Positions 26,793-35,707 of a DNA stretch of 64,000 nt are shown piece by piece. This stretch comes from Sphaerochaeta pleomorpha str. Grapes. GTDB lineage: Bacteria; Spirochaetota; Spirochaetia; Sphaerochaetales; Sphaerochaetaceae. Below the pieces are notes generated by a model, which did no database searches, had not been told where the DNA came from, and saw nothing but the letters and a program-made list of their open reading frames with translations. The translations under genes were made by a program, and so were the position numbers. The DNA is taken from NCBI RefSeq assembly GCF_000236685.1, contig NC_016633.1, positions 496,001 through 560,000 on the forward strand, given 5' to 3'. Position 1 is the first letter of the stretch, and the number at the start of each line of letters is the position of its first letter.

Positions 26793-29717
26793 GTGAAAAT
26801 CGGATTAGATGTGGGCTCCACAACCATGAAATGCATTGTTTTGGATGACACCGGAACGATATTGTTTAAAAAATACCAAAGGCATTATTCTCGAATTCCT
26901 GAAACTGGCGTTGAATTGTTACAACAGGCAAAGCCTTCTCTTGAAGGGGAAAAGACAACCATAAGCATTTCAGGTTCTGCAGGAATGGGACTGGCCCAAA
27001 ACCTAGCTCTTCCTTTCGTCCAGGAAGTGTATGCCACCAGGATTGCCGTTCTCAAGTATCTTCCCCATAGTGATGTTGTCATTGAACTGGGTGGCGAGGA
27101 TGCAAAAATCCTTTTCCTTGGTACCAATATGGAAGTCAGGATGAATGGGACTTGTGCGGGGGGAACCGGTTCGTTTATCGACCAGATGGCTACCTTGCTC
27201 AATGTTTCCCAAGATGACATTGATCGTTTGGCTAAAGAGGCTACACAAAGTTATACCATTGCTTCCCGTTGTGGGGTTTTTGCCAAAAGCGATATCCAGC
27301 CTTTATTGAACCAAGGGGCTGACAAGGCTGACATTTCCCTTTCCATCTTGCAGTCGGTTGTCAATCAGACGATAGCAGGATTAGCCCAAGGCCGCCCGAT
27401 AAAGGGAAATATCGTATACCTTGGGGGACCTTTGTCTTTCCTTTCCCAGCTGCGCAGGTGTTTTGATAAAACCCTTGCCCTGGAAGGAACCCTCCCTGAG
27501 AATTCACTCTTCTATGTCGCCATCGGCACCGCCTTGGTAAACAACGATTCCTTCTTTGCAATCGATGAGCTGATCGACAAATTGAAAACCTATGATATCA
27601 AGGAATCCTATACGAGTATCCCTGCCCTTTTCGAGAACGAGGCGCACTACCACCAATTCAAGGAACGCCATGCGAAAGCAAAGCTCCCCACAGTTGACCC
27701 TGCGTCTTATACAGGAGAAGCCTTCATCGGCATCGATGCAGGTTCCACTACGGTTAAAGCCTGTGTAATCACGGATAAGGGAGAATTGCTATACAGCAGG
27801 TACCAGAACAATAACGGGAATCCTGTACAGGCAGTCAAGGAATTTCTGGAGACGTTCATGGCTACCTACCCTTCGATCAAACTTGTGAAAGGATGTTCGA
27901 CTGGGTACGGGGAACAGCTCATCAGCAATGCCTTCAACCTGGAATATTCTATTGTCGAGACCATGGCACATTTTATCAGTGCGAGGTCTTTTTATCCTGA
28001 GGTCGATTTCATTATCGATATCGGGGGGCAGGATATTAAATGCTTCAAGATCGAGGATGGGGTCATCGATGATATTTTCCTCAATGAAGCCTGTTCCTCA
28101 GGTTGCGGGTCTTTTTTGCAAACTTTCTCCAACGCCCTTGGCTATACTCCTGAAAACGCTGCTAACCTTGCAGTCTCTGCAAAAAGACCCGTTGATCTAG
28201 GTAGCCGTTGCACCGTTTTCATGAATAGTTCGGTTAAACAGGCCCAGAAAGATGGGGCTTCGGTTGCAGACATTTTCGCAGGCCTTGCCATCAGTGTGGT
28301 GAAAAATGCCCTCTATAAGGTAATCCGATCGACCGACCCTACCATGCTGGGAAGGCATATTGTCGTACAGGGGGGAACCTTCCTCAACGATGCAGTGCTT
28401 CGCGCTTTTGAGATGGAACTGGGTGTTGAGGTAATCAGGGCCAACGAGGCTGGGCTGATGGGAGCCTATGGGTGTGCGCTCTATGCAAAGCATATGCATG
28501 CCACAACTCCGATAGAAACCTCAATTCTCAATCTGAGAGCTCTTTCCGATTTTACCCACACTACCAAAACCATCTACTGCAAGGGTTGCACAAACCACTG
28601 CCAGCTCACCATCAATAAATTTGACAACGACAGGAAATTGGTCAGTGGAAACAAATGCGACCGTATCGTGAAACCAGAAGCTTTTTTCAGTGACCCGAGC
28701 CAGTATGACATATATGCATTCAAGCAACAGTATCTCTCACGTTTCAAACCGGAAAAAAACAGGAGGGGGCAAATCGGGATTCCGTTGCAATTGAATTTTC
28801 TTGAGCAGCTCCCTTTCTGGCATACGTTCTTTTCCCATCTTGGTTTTGAAGTAGTGGTGTCACCGTTCTCCAATCGTGATACCTACCTTGCAGGACAGGC
28901 AACCATTTCCAGCGATACGATCTGTTACCCGGCCAAACTGATGCATGGACATATCCAATACTTGCTTGATCACGGGGTGCAGACAATTTTTTACCCCTGT
29001 AGCAGCTATAACATCGATGAAGGGAAAGGGGACAACCATTTCAATTGCCCGGTAGTTGCCTATTACCCTGAGGTATTGAAGCATAACATCCCTGCCCTTG
29101 CCGACAATAGCATAACGTTCATTTCCGATTACCTGTCACTCGCAGACCGTACATTTCTGCCGAAACGACTCTTTGAAATCCTGAATGCCCATTTTGATAT
29201 CCCCCGACGCGATATTCGCATCGCCTGCGACAGAGCTTTCCAGGCCTATGAGACATACCTGACAGCTATACGCAAGCAAGGCGAGATCATAATCGAACAT
29301 GCAAGGCTACGGAAAATGCCCATTATGGTCTTGGCCGGACGCCCCTATCATATTGATAGCGAAGTAAACCATGGTATTGACCAGTTGCTTCTCCAGTGTG
29401 GGTGTGCCGTTATCAGTGAGGACTGCGTAGCCTTCAAGGAAAAGAAAGAAAGGCGAAAAGTGCTCAACCAATGGACATACCATGCCCGCATGTATGATGC
29501 CGCACGGTACGTCCTTACCCAAAGCGACATGGAAATTATTCAATTGGTCAGTTTTGGCTGTGGCCTCGATGCCGTTACCACTGACGAAATGCGAGACATC
29601 ATGAGCTCTGGCAACAAAATCTATACACAGATCAAAATTGATGAGATTACGAATCTTGGAGCTGTAAAAATCAGAATCAGAAGTCTTTTGGCAGCTTTGG
29701 AGGAGGCAAACCAATAA
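26793..29717 (+). CDS. Large BadF/HgdC-type Fe-S ATPase (acyl-CoA dehydratase activase-like), two ATPase copies plus DUF2229-like region
   Basis: 974 residues from a GTG at 26793 with GGAGG 7 bp upstream. Two tandem ASKHA ATPase units are present. The first begins GLDVGSTTMKC and contains NGTCAGGTGSF and SRCGVFAKSD. The second begins GIDAGSTTVKA (about 310) with NEACSSGCGSF and SRCTVFMNSS. The Cys residues in CxGGTGSF-like and SRC positions are the [4Fe-4S] ligands of HgdC-type activators. From about 600 on, a CxxC-bearing region (YCKGCTNHCQL) leads into a DUF2229-like domain (FSSDTICYPAKLMHGH-type motif). Family members use ATP to drive low-potential electrons onto a partner cluster protein; the partner is probably the next gene (1-bp overlap). 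Substrate unknown. Confidence 0.85.
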   Translation: MKIGLDVGSTTMKCIVLDDTGTILFKKYQRHYSRIPETGVELLQQAKPSLEGEKTTISISGSAGMGLAQNLALPFVQEVYATRIAVLKYLPHSDVVIELGGEDAKILFLGTNMEVRMNGTCAGGTGSFIDQMATLLNVSQDDIDRLAKEATQSYTIASRCGVFAKSDIQPLLNQGADKADISLSILQSVVNQTIAGLAQGRPIKGNIVYLGGPLSFLSQLRRCFDKTLALEGTLPENSLFYVAIGTALVNNDSFFAIDELIDKLKTYDIKESYTSIPALFENEAHYHQFKERHAKAKLPTVDPASYTGEAFIGIDAGSTTVKACVITDKGELLYSRYQNNNGNPVQAVKEFLETFMATYPSIKLVKGCSTGYGEQLISNAFNLEYSIVETMAHFISARSFYPEVDFIIDIGGQDIKCFKIEDGVIDDIFLNEACSSGCGSFLQTFSNALGYTPENAANLAVSAKRPVDLGSRCTVFMNSSVKQAQKDGASVADIFAGLAISVVKNALYKVIRSTDPTMLGRHIVVQGGTFLNDAVLRAFEMELGVEVIRANEAGLMGAYGCALYAKHMHATTPIETSILNLRALSDFTHTTKTIYCKGCTNHCQLTINKFDNDRKLVSGNKCDRIVKPEAFFSDPSQYDIYAFKQQYLSRFKPEKNRRGQIGIPLQLNFLEQLPFWHTFFSHLGFEVVVSPFSNRDTYLAGQATISSDTICYPAKLMHGHIQYLLDHGVQTIFYPCSSYNIDEGKGDNHFNCPVVAYYPEVLKHNIPALADNSITFISDYLSLADRTFLPKRLFEILNAHFDIPRRDIRIACDRAFQAYETYLTAIRKQGEIIIEHARLRKMPIMVLAGRPYHIDSEVNHGIDQLLLQCGCAVISEDCVAFKEKKERRKVLNQWTYHARMYDAARYVLTQSDMEIIQLVSFGCGLDAVTTDEMRDIMSSGNKIYTQIKIDEITNLGAVKIRIRSLLAALEEANQ

Positions 29718-30967
29718 TGGCAATCCCGTTCACTAAAGAAATGAAAAAAGACTATACAATTTTGCTTCCAAACATGTCGCCTGTTCACTTTGAGCTGGTC
29801 AAGGAAGTGTTTGTAAATCACGGGTATAAAGCAATCCTTTTGGAAAACCAAGGGCCCAATGTCATTCGGGAAGGACTGAAATATGTCCATAACGATATAT
29901 GCTACCCTGCACAGCTGGTTATCGGGCAAATGATCGATGCCTTGAAAAACGGTGCCTACGACCTACAGAAGACTGCTTTGGTAATTACCCAGACAGGTGG
30001 TGGCTGCAGGGCAAGCAATTACCTGTTTCTTCTGCGCAAGGCCTTGGAAAAATGTGGGATGGAGCAGATACCGGTAATCAGCCTGAACCTCAAGGGAATG
30101 GAAAAAAACCCGGGGTTCAAGCTTTCCATGTCAATGTTACTCCAGGCCTACAGCGGATTTATCTATGGCGATATGCTTATGGCACTTTCCAATCAGGTTC
30201 GTCCGTATGAAGTACACAAAGGCGATGCCGATGCACTGGTAAAAAAATGGAATGTATTTCTCAGTGATAAGTTTGCAAACAACAGCGGATATATCGGATG
30301 GGCGATGAAAAAAAACCTTAACAGGATAGCCGCCGATTTTGCAAAGATAGAAGTCAAGAGAGTCTCGAAAATCAAAGTCGGGATAGTTGGCGAAATCTAT
30401 ATGAAATATTCTCCACTCGGAAATAATAATCTCCAACAGTTTTTGGAAGAACAGGGTTGTGAGGTGATGGTTCCTTCGATGATGGGTTTCCTCTATTATG
30501 GGGTCGACAATGCGGTTATGGATCGAAAGTACTACGGAAGAAGATATTTCTCTGCAAAAATGACCCAATTTGCGCTTAAGCAACTGTTTAAAGTAGAGAA
30601 AATGTCGATTGAGGCTATCAAAAAACAGAAATGTTTTACGGTACCGACCACCTATCTGAAAACCAAGGAACTGGATGAGGGAGTGCTCGACTACGGTGTC
30701 AAAATGGGGGAAGGCTGGCTGCTTACTGCGGAAATGCTAGAACTTGTCCATAGTGGATACAAGAATATTGTCTGCACCCAGCCGTTTGGATGTCTGCCAA
30801 ACCACATCTGCGCAAAAGGGATGATCCGTGCGGTAACCGAGAGGGCTCCCGATGCGAATATCGTTCCGATCGATTACGACCCTTCTGCAACCCACGTCAA
30901 CCAGGAAAACCGTATCAAGCTGATGCTTTCGATTGCCAAGGAAAAACTGGAAGATAATTCGCACTAA
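29717..30967 (+). CDS. HgdB-like 2-hydroxyacyl-CoA dehydratase-related Fe-S protein
   Basis: 416 residues. Cys-bearing motifs are NDICYPAQLVIGQM (about residue 60), GGGCRASNYLFLLRKAL (about 95) and CTQPFGCLPNHICAKGM (about 355), matching the cluster-binding pattern of the HgdB/DUF2229 superfamily. It starts on the last base of the activase stop (TAATG). Together the two chains total about 1390 residues, close to the single fused proteins of about 1400 residues known in clostridia. By family knowledge it may be a double-cubane-type reductase or an atypical dehydratase subunit; the reaction cannot be told from sequence. Confidence 0.78.
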   Translation: MAIPFTKEMKKDYTILLPNMSPVHFELVKEVFVNHGYKAILLENQGPNVIREGLKYVHNDICYPAQLVIGQMIDALKNGAYDLQKTALVITQTGGGCRASNYLFLLRKALEKCGMEQIPVISLNLKGMEKNPGFKLSMSMLLQAYSGFIYGDMLMALSNQVRPYEVHKGDADALVKKWNVFLSDKFANNSGYIGWAMKKNLNRIAADFAKIEVKRVSKIKVGIVGEIYMKYSPLGNNNLQQFLEEQGCEVMVPSMMGFLYYGVDNAVMDRKYYGRRYFSAKMTQFALKQLFKVEKMSIEAIKKQKCFTVPTTYLKTKELDEGVLDYGVKMGEGWLLTAEMLELVHSGYKNIVCTQPFGCLPNHICAKGMIRAVTERAPDANIVPIDYDPSATHVNQENRIKLMLSIAKEKLEDNSH

Positions 30968-31015
30968 ATGGCAATTCGTTTCGGTCAAGAAACAGATGTA
31001 CAGGAAAACTATAAC

Positions 31016-31053
31016 TCGACCCCCAAACATTGCCTGGGGGTCGATATTTTTAC
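31016..31053 (+). terminator. Strong intrinsic terminator after the activase/HgdB-like operon
   Basis: A 10-bp perfect stem, TCGACCCCCA (31016-31025) with TGGGGGTCGA (31035-31044), a 9-nt loop, then TATTTTTACTTTC. It lies 49 bp after the stop at 30967. Confidence 0.9.
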
Positions 31054-31078
31054 TTTCTTTCGAATTTTGAAACCTGTG

Positions 31079-32596
31079 CTATTCGATCATTTTCATGGCC
31101 TTAGCCATTTCCTCAAGCACCTTCTGCCCGATTTTCTCATCGCTGGCTAGTACCTCCCAACGGACCAAGGCATCCTCGCTCTGGCTCACTCGCTGGAATA
31201 CCTGGAACCAAGGAGTGCGCAAGGTAGCGCCATCATCATAGGATTTTGGAAGATTGTACCGAAGAAGCGTAGCGTTGAGATTCTCCCCGAGCTTGTTGGT
31301 AGTCACCTTGATAGCACCCATTGCCATGATGCGATCCTCAATGGCCTTCTGGAGCGTATTCCGTTTTCCTTCTTCCTTGATCATAGCCGACCATTCCCGC
31401 TGTCTCCAGGTACTATCCTGAAGGATCCTTGCCTCATCAAATCGGCGGGGATCTTTCTGATATGCCTTAAGGACAAGCAAGGTGAAAAACAAAGTGTTTT
31501 CACTGGCAAACAGGGGACTCATCCAGTCTCCTATACTCTGGGGGAATTGCAGGTAATAGTGGGCAGACTCTTCAACAGCCGCCAGAAAATGGTTGCCCTT
31601 ATTATTCAGCAGGGCATCTTTGATATAGGAATGGCCATTCTGGACCAAAGAAACTTTTTTCCCTTGGTGAATCTGACTCAGCAACAAGGCAGGCGAAGCC
31701 TTGATATCGAAAAGGAACATAGGGTTAAAGGATTCCTCGGGTTTTTCAAAATAGCCATGGAACATCTCTGTCAATTCATCCGTGATCAAACCCATGACAA
31801 AACAGGGGGAAAGTTGACGCCCGCGATATAAAAGGTCCATGCGGTCCCCGTCCCCGTCATAGACGAAGCACATATCGGTAGGATGGTCCAATAGGTACTG
31901 CCTGACCTCAGCGGTACTTCCTTCGCTACCCGGGTTCGGATCACCACAGGGGAATGCCCCATCGGGGACAAGATGCAGATACGTGCCATCGACACCGCAA
32001 TGGTTCAGTGCCCTGCTGATAGCCTCGCCGTTGCTTCCATGGAGGAAGTCACAGACTACAGGCAACCCTTTCAGGCTTTTTGCCGGGACCCGGGCCAATT
32101 TCATCGAGTAGTCGATGAAAGCATCGAGGGTGTTGAGAGGAACAATGGTTCCTCCCTTGCGGGTATTGCACAGCAATTCTTCATCATAATATTTCTGGAC
32201 AGTCTGCAAGCCTCCCTTGGGGCCGCAGTTTTTGGCAATGCTCTGAACTTCCGGAGCCACCAGCTTCATGCCAAGATAGGAACCTGGATTATGACTGGCG
32301 GTAATCATGAGCCCACCGCTTTTTGGACGCTGCATGCAGTTATAATAGAACTGACAGCTTCCAATGGCATTCAACTGTACATAGACAGTCATTCCTGAGG
32401 CTTGAAAGACCTCGAGGGCCTTCTGCATGATAGCTTCCGTTCCGACTCTGGTATCACGACCGACTACGATCGAATAGGTCTTTACATCGTGTATCATGTA
32501 ATATGCAATGGCATGGCAGAGGGCAAGGGTTGTCTCATCGTCGAAATTATCCCGTTTGCTCCGGATATCATAGGCCTTGAACAGGTTCCTTTTCAT
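31079..32596 (-). CDS. Phosphomannomutase / phosphoglucomutase family enzyme
   Basis: 505 residues from the ATG at 32596 (AAAGGAAACAA upstream). Alpha-D-phosphohexomutase motifs: start NLFKAYDIRSKRD, phosphoserine loop LMITASHNPGSYLGMK, metal loop YDGDGDRMDLLYRG, sugar loop AAVEESAHYYLQFP (the usual GEeSGH is changed to VEESAHY), and a C-terminal phosphate-binding domain. It interconverts hexose-1- and 6-phosphates for glycan or sugar-nucleotide synthesis. The altered sugar loop leaves the substrate open (mannose, glucose or another). It sits downstream of the ABC importer operon but behind a terminator. Confidence 0.86.
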   Translation of the reverse strand: MKRNLFKAYDIRSKRDNFDDETTLALCHAIAYYMIHDVKTYSIVVGRDTRVGTEAIMQKALEVFQASGMTVYVQLNAIGSCQFYYNCMQRPKSGGLMITASHNPGSYLGMKLVAPEVQSIAKNCGPKGGLQTVQKYYDEELLCNTRKGGTIVPLNTLDAFIDYSMKLARVPAKSLKGLPVVCDFLHGSNGEAISRALNHCGVDGTYLHLVPDGAFPCGDPNPGSEGSTAEVRQYLLDHPTDMCFVYDGDGDRMDLLYRGRQLSPCFVMGLITDELTEMFHGYFEKPEESFNPMFLFDIKASPALLLSQIHQGKKVSLVQNGHSYIKDALLNNKGNHFLAAVEESAHYYLQFPQSIGDWMSPLFASENTLFFTLLVLKAYQKDPRRFDEARILQDSTWRQREWSAMIKEEGKRNTLQKAIEDRIMAMGAIKVTTNKLGENLNATLLRYNLPKSYDDGATLRTPWFQVFQRVSQSEDALVRWEVLASDEKIGQKVLEEMAKAMKMIE

Positions 32597-32646
32597 TTGT
32601 TTCCTTTGTACGGTGTTCCGTACTGTTTTACATTTCGCAGTAACAG

Positions 32647-32685
32647 AAAAAAGGACAAGCACCCCAAAACGGAGTAAGCCTATCC
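32647..32685 (-). terminator. Intrinsic terminator of the ABC importer operon
   Basis: On the minus strand, GGATAGGC (32685-32678) can pair with GCTTGTCC (32660-32653), using G-U wobbles, followed by six T. It lies 31 bp after the ATPase stop and upstream of the phosphohexomutase gene. Confidence 0.65.
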
Positions 32686-32715
32686 CCTTCTCTGTCTCCC
32701 TACTGTCTTCTTATC

Positions 32716-33831
32716 TTACGCTTTGGCCAATTTTCCTTGTCCAAGATTCAATGTGGTCTTTTTGTCAAAAAGATTGAAATTTCCTTTTGAAAATGAAATC
32801 CCGACCTTTTTCTGCACATCAAAATCCAAATCGCCAAAGATGACTGAATGCAGGTAACTCTCTCCCAGACTTAGCTGGACTATTGTTTCCATCCCTGAGG
32901 GAAGAGAGGACAGGATTATGCCCTCTGCCATCGCATCGGAATCGGTAATTTCCACATGTTCAGGTCGAATGCCCAATACTATTTCCTGTCCTACTTCCAA
33001 TTGTACCGTATCGGAAGGAATGAAGGCAAGCTTGACGTCCCCTGGGAGGAGAAGGATAACCGGCTTGTCGTCTATCACCTTCCCACTGATAAGGTTTATG
33101 GGGGGAGAACCGACGAAATCAGCGGTAAAGGTATTGGCTGGACGACGGTAGACCTCAAGAGGGGGGTCATACTGCTGCATATAACCGTTTTTCATAAGGC
33201 ACACCCTATTCGACAAGGTCATAGCTTCAAGCTGGTCATGGGTAACATATACGAACGTGGAATCGGTTTCCCTATGCAGGCGTTTCAGCTCGGTGCGCAT
33301 CTCCATCCTGAGTTTGGCGTCAAGGTTGGACAAGGGCTCATCCATGAACAGGACTTTCGGACCGGTAGCCAAAGTACGTGCGATGGCAACCCGCTGTTGC
33401 TGTCCGCCTGACAACTCAGAAGGGTATCGTTCCCTGAACTCCCCTATCTTGAGCATATCCAGCAGTTCTGTCACTCTCTGCTGCACTTTTTCCTTTGGCC
33501 ATTTTAGATTTTCGAGTCCAAAGGCAATGTTCTTATATACTGTCATATGTGGCCAGAGTGCATAGTTCTGGAACAGGAATCCTACATCACGTTTATCTGG
33601 TGAAATATCTATCCCATCCTCAGAGGAAAACACGACACGGTCATTGATCGTAATAATACCCTCTGTGGGGGTTTCAAGCCCGGCAATCATCCTGAGGGTG
33701 GTGGTTTTTCCACATCCTGAGGGACCTAGGAGGGTTACGAAAGAACGATCATCGATTGTGAGGTTCAGATCATCTACGGCTACAAATTTTCCAAAACGTT
33801 TGGTAACGTGTTTCAATTCAATCTTTGGCAT
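32716..33831 (-). CDS. ABC importer ATPase, FbpC/PotA type with TOBE domain
   Basis: 371 residues: Walker A GPSGCGKTTTLRM (about 37), Q-loop in FLFQNYALWPHMTV, signature LSGGQQQRVAIA, Walker B VLFMDEPLSNLD, H-loop VTHDQ. A C-terminal TOBE region (about 245-360) contains LGIRPEHVEI. It matches the subgroup serving single-polypeptide double permeases for iron(III), spermidine or aminophosphonates. It is 11 bp downstream of the permease gene. Confidence 0.93.
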   Translation of the reverse strand: MPKIELKHVTKRFGKFVAVDDLNLTIDDRSFVTLLGPSGCGKTTTLRMIAGLETPTEGIITINDRVVFSSEDGIDISPDKRDVGFLFQNYALWPHMTVYKNIAFGLENLKWPKEKVQQRVTELLDMLKIGEFRERYPSELSGGQQQRVAIARTLATGPKVLFMDEPLSNLDAKLRMEMRTELKRLHRETDSTFVYVTHDQLEAMTLSNRVCLMKNGYMQQYDPPLEVYRRPANTFTADFVGSPPINLISGKVIDDKPVILLLPGDVKLAFIPSDTVQLEVGQEIVLGIRPEHVEITDSDAMAEGIILSSLPSGMETIVQLSLGESYLHSVIFGDLDFDVQKKVGISFSKGNFNLFDKKTTLNLGQGKLAKA

Positions 33832-33842
33832 GAGAGACTCCT

Positions 33843-35645
33843 TTAATTGCTTCCGATTCCCTTGTCGATGGAGGCCCCGGTAAATTTATTGACCAAAAGG
33901 TTAAAGCCCACGACAATGATTACGATCATGAGATTGATGGCATTGGCGTACTGGTTCCAACCTTTTTCGTTGTACTGGAACAACAATGTCGTAAGAATTC
34001 TCGTTGAAGGGGAAACCAAAAGAATAAACAAGGACAATTCCCTCATACAAGAGATAAAAGGCAAAAGATATCCGCTTATAAACGTAGTTTTCTGGATTGG
34101 GAATATGATATGGGTCATACGCTTGAACCAACCGATGCCCATAATGGTTCCTGCTTCCTCAATCTCACCCGAGAGTTGAAGCATCGCATTGATACCGCTT
34201 CGTGAAGCAAAGGGAAGATATTTTATGGAACCTACGATGACCAGAAGCCCGAAGGACCCATACATCGCAGGAATGAAACCTCTTCGCACTGCAAACATGG
34301 AGAGATAGATGGCTCCAAAGGCCATGGAAGGCATGAGATAGGGGAAGAACGTCAGGTTGTTCACCCAGGTCGCAAGCAACGAACCGCGTTTCTTTGCTAT
34401 GGAATATCCGGCGAGCATCCCCACCGTCCCAGCAATCAGGGAAACAATGACCGATAGCTTGAGACTGTTTTTCAGTCCAAGCCAGATTGACGGGTTGCGC
34501 AGAATACCAGGTTCACTGTTTGCAATGTCTGCCCTACCGGCACCAACCCAGAACTCAGTGGTAAAGTTCGAGAATGAATAGTCTCCGGGTGCCATAATGA
34601 AGGATTCAATGGCAAACGAGAAAAGGGGAAGAATTGCAACCATCAGAAGGATGGCTACCAGAACTATGGTCAACGGAGTCCTTGCCTTCCTGAGATTAAA
34701 CAGGGAAATGTTCGAGCTCTTTCCCGTGATGGTCGTATAGGCTTTTCGTTTTCCCGTTATCCATTGGTTGAGCATAAGGATACCTACACCAATGACAATC
34801 ATGATCAATGCCATGATATAGCCATAGCCTGGGTTTATTCCATTGAGGGTCCTGTACATCTGAGTGGTAAGGACCTGGTACCTAACGGGGCTTCCGAGAA
34901 AGGCTGGGACAGCAAAGGCGCTCATGGTACTGGAGAAAACCAGAAGGAACGTAGACAACAAAGCGGGTTTCACAATGGGAAGGGTAATTTTTCGTGTTAT
35001 CTGCCACCGGTTTGCATGGAGCAACATGGCTGCTTCCTCGAGATTGGCGTCCATATTTCGTAAAATGCCACCGATAAGGATATAGGCAAAGGGTGCATAG
35101 TGGATTCCCTGGACAATTACAATCGGGAAAAGGCCATAGGCGAACCAGTTTGCGGTTTCGATACCGGTTAGGACGGTGAACAAGCCTGGCACTCCCCCTA
35201 CCCTGGAATTTCGGAAGAAGTTCAACCATGCCATGGCAAGGGTCCAGGCTGGCATGATATAAGGAAATACAAAGACAGTTGAAATGAATCCTTTGCAACG
35301 AAGGTTTGTCCTTGTCACTGCCCAGGCAAAAAAGCCCCCCACCAAAATGGCTATCAAGCAGGACAACGAGGCTACGACCATCGTATTGAGAAAAGGTTCA
35401 TAGAAAATTTTCTGGCTTGTAATACCACTGACAAACATTTTTTTCCAGTGATACAGGGTAAAGGTACCTGTGGTTTGTTTTACGATACGGGCTTCAGAGG
35501 AATGTACCGTAACAGTATCGGTCACAATGGTAACCAACGGGACAAGCGTAAGGTAACCCAAGACCACAAACAATATCAAAAGAATGATATTATGGGGCTT
35601 TTTCAGATAGGATTTGAGGTTATTCAACCTGCTTTTGGTACTCAT
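33843..35645 (-). CDS. ABC importer permease, FbpB-like (two fused transmembrane domains)
   Basis: 600 residues with about 12 membrane helices in two halves. Each half has an EAA-type loop: LEEAAMLLHANRWQITRKITLPIVKP (about 208) and IEEAGTIMGIGWFKRMTHIIFPIQ (about 505). The duplicated layout is that of FbpB/SfuB and related iron or organophosphate importers. A stem-loop at 35666-35688 lies between it and the binding-protein gene upstream. Confidence 0.9.
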   Translation of the reverse strand: MSTKSRLNNLKSYLKKPHNIILLILFVVLGYLTLVPLVTIVTDTVTVHSSEARIVKQTTGTFTLYHWKKMFVSGITSQKIFYEPFLNTMVVASLSCLIAILVGGFFAWAVTRTNLRCKGFISTVFVFPYIMPAWTLAMAWLNFFRNSRVGGVPGLFTVLTGIETANWFAYGLFPIVIVQGIHYAPFAYILIGGILRNMDANLEEAAMLLHANRWQITRKITLPIVKPALLSTFLLVFSSTMSAFAVPAFLGSPVRYQVLTTQMYRTLNGINPGYGYIMALIMIVIGVGILMLNQWITGKRKAYTTITGKSSNISLFNLRKARTPLTIVLVAILLMVAILPLFSFAIESFIMAPGDYSFSNFTTEFWVGAGRADIANSEPGILRNPSIWLGLKNSLKLSVIVSLIAGTVGMLAGYSIAKKRGSLLATWVNNLTFFPYLMPSMAFGAIYLSMFAVRRGFIPAMYGSFGLLVIVGSIKYLPFASRSGINAMLQLSGEIEEAGTIMGIGWFKRMTHIIFPIQKTTFISGYLLPFISCMRELSLFILLVSPSTRILTTLLFQYNEKGWNQYANAINLMIVIIVVGFNLLVNKFTGASIDKGIGSN

Positions 35646-35665
35646 GGGATGATTCCTTGATAATA

Positions 35666-35688
35666 GCCTGCAGGGATTACCTGCAGGC
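35666..35688 (-). promoter_or_regulatory. Intercistronic stem-loop between binding protein and permease
   Basis: Perfect 9-bp GC-rich stem GCCTGCAGG / CCTGCAGGC with a 5-nt loop and no T-run. Such hairpins downstream of binding-protein genes often protect the upstream mRNA end, giving more binding protein than permease. That role is inference here. Confidence 0.6.
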
Positions 35689-35707
35689 CATATTCAATCG
35701 ATTAAGA

